Shown here: positions 8,460-13,725 of the stretch, piece after piece
Numbering within the stretch: the first letter of the stretch is position 1
Layout of the letters: each line of letters opens with the position of its first letter
The notes under the pieces: generated by a model
Databases searched by the model: none
The model's input: the letters and a program-made list of their open reading frames with translations, nothing else
What the model was told of the DNA's origin: nothing
NCBI RefSeq assembly: GCF_000611645.1
Contig: NW_014013597.1
Location: 46,146 to 59,870 of the forward strand
Source: Monoraphidium neglectum
Taxonomy: Eukaryota > Chlorophyta > Chlorophyceae > Sphaeropleales > Selenastraceae
Direction: 5' to 3'
DNA: 13,725 bases
Position numbers and translations under genes: made by a program

Positions 8460-11232
8460 ATGCAGGCCGTGTGCAATCGCAGTAGCCTGGCTTCCGCAAG
8501 GTCGCACTGTTCACCATCAACATGCGCGTTGCATCCCGTTTCGAGACTTTGCGTGGTCCTGTGCAAGGCGGCGCACCCGCAAGCCGGTGACCCCCACGAT
8601 GTCGCAGCGGCTGCCAGCGGTCCCTCGGGGCTTGACCGGCGCTCAGTGCTCGTGGCACTTGGGGCCGGCGCGCTCGCCCTACAGCCAAGGCCCGCAATGG
8701 CTGCCGAGGACGACGCCTCAGCGGCCTACCTGGGCGCCACCGGGCCGGCTGAAGGGGTGGCTGAGCTCGCAGCCACGCCCGGGCCTGGGAGTCCAATCAC
8801 CAAGGTATCGTCACACAGGCCAGGGCCTGTAAATGCCAGCCTGAAAATCACACTATGCTGTGCACGCGTCCGCGATGCGCCATGCGCCCGGATCGCGCGC
8901 GCAGCACCCCTGACCTCAGAGCTGCTGGCGTTGCGTCACTGCTCCACTCCAGGTGTTCGTTGTCGGCGCCACCGGTCAGACTGGGCGCCGGGTGGTCCAG
9001 GAGCTCAGGGCAAACGGCTTCCAGGTGGGGGGAGCTGCGGTGGCTCAGGGCGGTGCGCCAGGCGGCAGTGGGCCGCGGCACCATGGCTGTACCAGCGGCA
9101 GGCGCCCGGAGCTACAGCCAAGGTCCCCGCGGCCTGCAGACGCATGTGCGCTGGGCCCGGCGTTCTGCACCTCCGCAGAGGCTTCGTAGCGCCCGCCCCG
9201 CCTGCTTGTCACGCACAGCTGCCACCGGGGCTGTTGACCCCGCCGGCTCTCCCAACCCCTACTGTCGTCGCGGCTGTCGCGCCAGGTGCGCGCTGGTGTG
9301 CGCGATGTGCGCAAGGCCCAGGGCCTGGGCTTCGCCCTGGACCCCTCTGGCGTTGAGCTGGTGACATGTGACGTCGTCAAGCAGACAGCAGAGTGAACGG
9401 GGTTGACGCCCGCAGCTGCAACCAGGCTGTTTGTGGAAGCTTTTGGGTGCTGCTGCTGTCGGCAGCCGCTGCGGGCGCCGGCGCCGCTGCCTGCGCCTCC
9501 ACCGCTGCTGCCGCTGTTCCTGTGCGGTGCGTGCAGCTGGACCGAAGGCTACTGTCTCACCAGGCCTTCAGCGGCCCGCCCCATATGTGGGTTCATGCTG
9601 CGCCGCCCGTTCCGTGCCCTGGGATTGCCCGTGCGCTGACCCGCCCCTGAACAATACCCTTCCCCCCCCCTCCCCCTGGCGGACCGCCCGCCAGACAGCT
9701 GGCCGCCGCCATCGGGGACGCGCAGGCCGTCATATGCTGCACCGGCTACACGGGGTTCAACCCTGCTGGGTTTGGGCAGGTCGATGAGAAGGTCGGCGCT
9801 CACGCTCGCTGGAGCTCAGGGCCGTGACGTCAGGCTGTCCCGCCGGTTTGCCGACACACTCCCTGCAATGCCTTCGCCACGCTGCGCACGGGCGGTCCTG
9901 TGCAGTTCTTGGGATGCCTCAATGGCTTGGCCCCTCTTGTGCCCCTCTTGTGGCGCCTCAACCACCTGAGACGTGCTCTGCGCTCCACGCCCTTTGCCCA
10001 ATCCCGTAGGGCACCATCAACCTGGTCAATGCTGCCAAGCGCACCGGGGTGAAGCGCATGGTGCTCCTGTCATCGCTGCTCACCAATGCCCCGGCGGTGC
10101 GCCCCAGCTGCCTTGGATCCTTAAGCACTTGCCTTTTCCCGCCACTCGCTCCGGCGTCAAACTGGAATGATTGTGTGCACCTGGGACCCCCGCCTGCAAA
10201 ACGGTGCCGCTCGACCGCCTGCCCAGCCCCCGCAACCTTGATCACCCAGCTCCCCTCCTTGTTAGCAGCGCCGCCTTGGCGTGCGCTCGCCCCTTCCTAC
10301 GTCCGCCCTCCTTCACCGCCTCCCCCAACTGTTCAATTTGCCGCCTTCCCGCCTGACAGCACCGCCCCCTGCACCCTTGCTGCTGCCGCGCCTGCCCCTC
10401 CCTCCACCACTTCTTCAGGTCGGCCAGGCTGACAACCCAAACTACAAGTTCCTCAACATATTTGGGGGCGTGCTGGACCACAAGCTCGTGGGCGAGAAGT
10501 ACCTGCGCGCCTCGGGGCTGACGTGGACAGTGGTGCGGCCTGGGGGCCTCAGCAACGAGCCGGCGGGCACGGTGCGTCCCGCGGTCGCGGTGCGATCGGG
10601 TGTAGGGGAACACGAATGCAGCGCTTCAGGCGGCATGACAAGGGCCGACCTTCACACGGCGTCGCTCCGTGCGCAGCTGCCAGTGCTAGTAGCCATCAGG
10701 TGGCCAGCGCGACTGGCGCAGTTGGCGGCCAGCTGGTGCGGGGCAATCCCCAGCCAAGCATGCCAGCTGGCTGGGCCGTGGCGGTGTGCGTGAAATCCTC
10801 CCACGCACTGCTGCCGCCTAACACGCAAGGCTGTCCCGCTGCCGGCTGCCGTCTTAGGTTGGCAATCTAGTGGTGGCACCGGAGGACACACTGTTTGGCC
10901 TGGAGAACGACCCCGGCCGCGCCATCTCCCGCGACACGGTGAGGCGGGCGGTCAGCGGACAGGGCTGCTGCATACTGCACGCACGCGCCGCTGCTGCGGT
11001 GCGTGTGGGTGAGTTGCCCCGCTATGAGTCGACGCGAGCACGCTTCTCGGCGTTTTGCATGCACCCGGCTCACTGCTGCATGGCTGCCGTCTCTTGCACC
11101 CACACGCTTTGAAAGGTGGCCCAGGTGCTGGTGGCGGCACTGCAGCAGGGCGCAGCTGCTGACAAGGTTCTGGAGATCGTGGCCAGCCCCACCGCGCCTG
11201 AGCTGCCGCGGGACAAATGGTTTGCAGTGTGA
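8460..11232 (+). CDS. Chloroplast NAD(P)-binding atypical SDR, At2g34460-like (eight exons)
   Basis: Exons are 8460-8804, 8953-9024, 9286-9392, 9695-9791, 10010-10096, 10419-10571, 10858-10938 and 11116-11232. They join in phase to 352 residues ending in TGA. The protein is a Rossmann-fold atypical short-chain dehydrogenase, close in layout to the Arabidopsis plastid protein At2g34460 (flavin-reductase-related, reported from plastoglobules). The dinucleotide loop is GATGQTG (120-126). VRAGVRD (140-146) carries an arginine after strand 2 that suits NADP binding. VICCTG, the GTINLVNAAKRTGVKRMVLLSS segment (208-229), VVRPGGLSNEP (274-284) and PEDTLF/AISRDTVAQV follow the family order. The classical YxxxK pair is not apparent, as expected for atypical members. 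Residues 1-55 look like a chloroplast transit peptide. LDRRSVLVALGAGALALQ with AMA before A82 looks like a Tat-type thylakoid signal. Most donors are ordinary GTG-type; intron 4 uses GTCGGC at 9792, chosen because the alternative GTCGAT at 9780 breaks the frame. Its substrate is unknown. Confidence 0.9.
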
Positions 11233-11995
11233 TGTGTGAACATCTGAATGCTGCGCTGTTTTTTTACTTTCTGGCCGCTTTGCTCAATTTAGGCGGGACA
11301 TTTGGTTGGGAATGCACAGTGTGCAACGTTGCGGAAAGAGGCGCACGCGCACGCTTTCGGGGGGCCTGCTGGGTTGTTGGGGAAGGCTCTAGCCCCAGCT
11401 GCACTCCAGCGTTGCATTTTCGGTGGTGAGTCAATGTGCGTCAGGCAGCTTTGGCGAGCAACAGTACAGGAAGCGCTGCCTGCGCTAGCAAATTCTGTTT
11501 CACAGAACGCAAGGCAACACGCAGATGAGCGAGCAACTGTTGGGAAGGAGGATGATGCTTGCGCTGCCCGCAAACAGCGTGTGGCTGGGCGCGCTTGCCT
11601 TGCTGCCTCCAAGGACTACTGCTGCTTTGTGCTTTCTCAAGAAAACTGATCATACACACCTTGACATGATTTGCGTGGCTGGACAAAAAACCAATGGCAC
11701 CCAAGCACGCGTTGCCTTGCAAATTACTAGCAGCAGCCCGTCAACAGGTCTCGTGTGTGATGAGGCTTGGCGCTTTGCACGTCCTCCCAGCCCTGCATCA
11801 ATCGCTAGGCCAGGCCAGCAAACTACTAGCAGCAGACCGTCAACAGGTCTCGTGTGTGATGATGCTTGGCGCTTTGCACGTCCTCCCAGCCCTGCATCAA
11901 TCGCTAGGCCAGGCCAGCAACAGCCAAGGCAGTCAAAAATGACACCGCACCAAAGCATGCCCAAACAGCACGGCCTCATCTAGCCAGAGCGCCCA
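11233..11995. other. Convergent intergenic region with 3' UTRs
   Basis: This gap lies between the stops of the dehydrogenase gene (+) and the PSMD9 gene (-) and should hold both 3' UTRs. No TGTAA on either strand is evident, so the transcript ends cannot be placed. It contains the 99-bp tandem duplication at 11719-11916, listed separately. The open frames on both strands across that duplication match no family I know. Confidence 0.6.
11719..11916. repeat. Tandem duplication of a 99-bp unit
   Basis: Two direct copies abut exactly: 11719-11817 and 11818-11916. A few bases of a third (GCAA) follow. The copies differ at three positions only: T11724/C11823, a C/A in the GCAGC(C/A/)CG segment, and a G/T in GATGA(G/T)GC, giving about 97% identity. 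The unit is a multiple of three, so it stays open in several frames. It lies in the shared 3' region of two convergent genes, 80 bp beyond the PSMD9 stop codon. Confidence 0.97.
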
Positions 11996-13326
11996 TTACT
12001 GCCGCCCCATAGGCCGCAGGTGGCAGCCCAGCAGCCCCCGCCCCGACCACCGCTGCGGCGTCAGCTTCAGGGCGACGGGTGCGCCCTGCCGCAGGAACAG
12101 CGCCTCCACCTCACGCCCCTCGTTGGCCTGCAGCGCCGCCGCCACGCGCTGCAGCTCGTCTCCGGCCTGCGGGCCGAGGGACACGCCGGCAAAGCTGCAC
12201 AGCTGGTCGCCCTGTTGATTGAGGTGGGGCGGAAATGAACATCGGACACAAAGCAGGTTAGGGCATAATAAGCTGGATCGTCGCAGCCATGACAGCACAG
12301 CACTGCGAACGCCTCAACCGCAGCTGGCATGTGGTATCACACATCGATGAGGTCAAACGCCAACTATTGAACGGCACCCTCCACCCGCTGCCTACCAGCT
12401 GTATGCCTGCTGCGCAGGCTGGCGAGTCATCAGCGACATCGTCCACCACTGCAAACGGCCGCAGCGGCCGCCTCCCCGCCGCTACTGGTGCGCCCGCAGC
12501 GTTGCGTATGCCTGCCACCGGCGCGTTTGCCTGATGTTGCTGGCTGGGCTCGCCGCCGCTGGCCCCATTGGCCGCCGCACTGCCCTCGGCCGAGCGCCCA
12601 TTGGCCGCACACCCCTCCCTGATTACGTCGTCGGTTTGTTTAGGCGCAAGATAGTACGTGTTGCGGTCAATGCACCAAAATGGCAGTTCCAATCAAAGGC
12701 CACTGCTTCGATGTACCTCCCTGCGCCAGGCCCCGCCTACTGACCACCTGCTGGGCGACTGATTCCAGAGCGCCTGGCCGGACCCAAGCCGCACCTGGCC
12801 GCTGCATGAAGCTGGTGCATGAGCCTCTCAATGCGCATCATGATATCTTTGTGGTCGTTTGTGAGGCAGATCACGCGGTTGCGATCGACGCGCGCCGCAT
12901 GCACATCGATGTCGGCGCATGGGTAGCCCTGCGGGGCGTGAGCGTGATGGTGAGGCGCACTATGTCTGTGTGGCCTATGGGGGCTGCCTAGCTGTCTGGC
13001 TGGCTAGCTGGCTGGCTGCCCGGCTGGTGGCTGGCCTCAAGTTGCCTTATGAGCCACAGGTGGCACCAGAGTTTGGGCAAGTCCACATGCCTGCCGCCTT
13101 TGCTTCGTTTGCTGGAGCTGCATGGCTGAACAGCAGCCTACCCATATGTACGCCAACGGTGGTCGAGCTGTCTACCATCCCCTCCCACCTCCGCATCAAT
13201 AAGCGGTCGATCCATCCCAGGGCCGCCTGGTGCATCAAGGCGCGCCATTCGCTCAGCGATCTCGCGCTCTGCCGCCTCCTTCTGCCCAATCAGCGCCCTA
13301 ATCTCAAGTGTAAGGTCTGTTGTCAT
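11996..13326 (-). CDS. PSMD9: 26S proteasome assembly chaperone PSMD9/Nas2 (four exons)
   Basis: Exons on the minus strand are 13326-13189, 12928-12795, 12618-12396 and 12211-11996. Phases match at every junction, giving 236 residues ending in TAA; human PSMD9 is 223. The protein is a chaperone that binds the base ATPase Rpt5 during assembly of the 19S regulatory particle, in cytosol and nucleus. The N-terminal helical domain (1-90) has the family landmarks: LIGQKEAAEREIAERMARLD, GMDRPLIDAEGYPCADIDV (positions 37-55) and the NRVICLTNDHKDIM helix. Residues 92-140 are a low-complexity linker rich in A, G, S and N. The PDZ-like domain follows: PFAVVDDVADDSPACAAGIQ (about 145-164), then GDQLCSFAGVS and NEGREVEALFLRQG, and finally TPQRWSGRGLLGC (216-228), the signature C-terminus of the family. 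Donors are GTGGGA, GTGCGG and GTAGGC. The ATG at 13326 gives an N-terminus of family-like length. The family call is secure. Confidence 0.92.
12988..13036 (+). repeat. GGCT-rich microsatellite in intron 1 of the PSMD9 gene
   Basis: Degenerate repeats of GGCT and GCTAGCTG fill this stretch inside intron 12929-13188. On the gene's own strand they read as AGCC repeats. It is a simple-sequence run with no coding meaning. Confidence 0.8.
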
Positions 13327-13725
13327 TGATGCTGTGTATGTGAGCAGAGACGCCTTGCACTCTTTCAGCCTCCCTATAAAACTAAAGTGAGTGCTCGCGA
13401 TCTACCGTACCGTACGCAGTCCTGCGCAGCGGCGACCGGTTTTACCATCGCAGCAGTAGTAAAACGTTCCGGAGTTCGTGACAAACGAGCAAATAAACTG
13501 AAATGGTGCAGGTACGGTAGTGCCACGACGGAGCGACGATGACGAGGGGCGATGAGAGTGTACTGTTGAACTGAAGCACTGCTACATGCTTCAGTGTGCA
13601 CAGGGAGCGCCGCCTTGGCGGACTGTGCGCCGACCACGCGGAACGGTAACTTGCATATCAACAACCCCATCCCATGCTATATCACTCGTGCTCGCTCGCT
13701 GCATGCAGCGCCACAGCTTCAATAG
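13327..13725. promoter_or_regulatory. Upstream region of the PSMD9 gene
   Basis: This should contain the 5' UTR and promoter of the minus-strand PSMD9 gene; no other gene is recognised. TATAAAA at 13375-13381 is on the + strand, the wrong direction for PSMD9. Inverted repeats present are CTACCGTAC/GTACGGTAG (13402-13410 and 13512-13520) enclosing GTTTTAC/GTAAAAC (13439-13445 and 13459-13465), CTGAAGCA/TGCTTCAG (13571-13594) and CCGCC/GGCGG around TT (13611-13622). A minus-strand open frame covers most of the region but resembles nothing known. Confidence 0.4.

Noticed and set aside
8460..9356. Single 298-residue protein read straight through from the dehydrogenase start
   Set aside because: After 8804 it leaves the coding frame. 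The GATGQTG motif at 8953 is reached only by splicing out 8805-8952.
11525..11983. Plus-strand protein of about 150 residues containing the 33-residue repeat
   Set aside because: All three differences between copies change the residue in this frame, there is no family resemblance, and it lies in the 3' gap of two convergent genes.
1..13725. tRNA, rRNA, snRNA or transposon genes
   Set aside because: I looked for T-loop signatures, rRNA-like segments, terminal inverted repeats with target duplications and transposase or reverse-transcriptase motifs on both strands, and saw none that held up by eye.

Overview
The window looks like nuclear DNA from a GC-rich, intron-dense green alga, most likely a chlorophycean. 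The genes are split into short exons (31 to 345 nt) by introns of about 150 to 360 nt. Donors are mostly GTGAGT, GTGCGG or GTGGGG-like, acceptors are C-rich with a final CAG or TAG, and CAG trinucleotide runs are present. Two proteins resemble plastid or plant enzymes. Nothing bacterial or organellar is visible. The exon models below were built by hand by matching splice sites, reading phase and remembered protein families; no search was run.

Layout, left to right. (1) 1-675: the 3' end of a cysteine-rich protein gene on the + strand. (2) 676 to about 3615: almost 3 kb without a convincing gene, and less GC-rich. It holds two weak minus-strand exon candidates, described as findings. (3) 3766-6648, +: a nine-exon gene for a 372-residue SAM-dependent methyltransferase of the leucine carboxyl methyltransferase (LCM/TIGR00027) type. 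Its second intron carries a 24-unit perfect CAG run, and a second CAG/CAA tract lies just upstream of its start. (4) 7555-8193, -: a gene for a four-helix membrane protein of unknown function, convergent with the methyltransferase gene. (5) 8460-11232, +: an eight-exon gene for a 352-residue chloroplast NAD(P)-binding atypical short-chain dehydrogenase resembling Arabidopsis At2g34460, with a bipartite, twin-arginine-like targeting peptide. It diverges from gene 4 across a gap of about 266 bp. (6) 11996-13326, -: a four-exon gene for the proteasome assembly chaperone PSMD9/Nas2 (236 residues), convergent with the dehydrogenase gene. The gap between those two contains a 99-bp tandem duplication. 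(7) 13327-13725: the upstream region of PSMD9, with several inverted repeats.

The genes do not form an obvious pathway. This reads as an ordinary eukaryotic gene neighbourhood with alternating strands, not a cluster. I found no clear undescribed system. The points most worth checking are the open-frame CAG intron of the methyltransferase, the possible thylakoid-lumen targeting of the dehydrogenase, the 99-bp duplication whose minus-strand frame is conserved between copies, and the possible missing first exon of the membrane protein.
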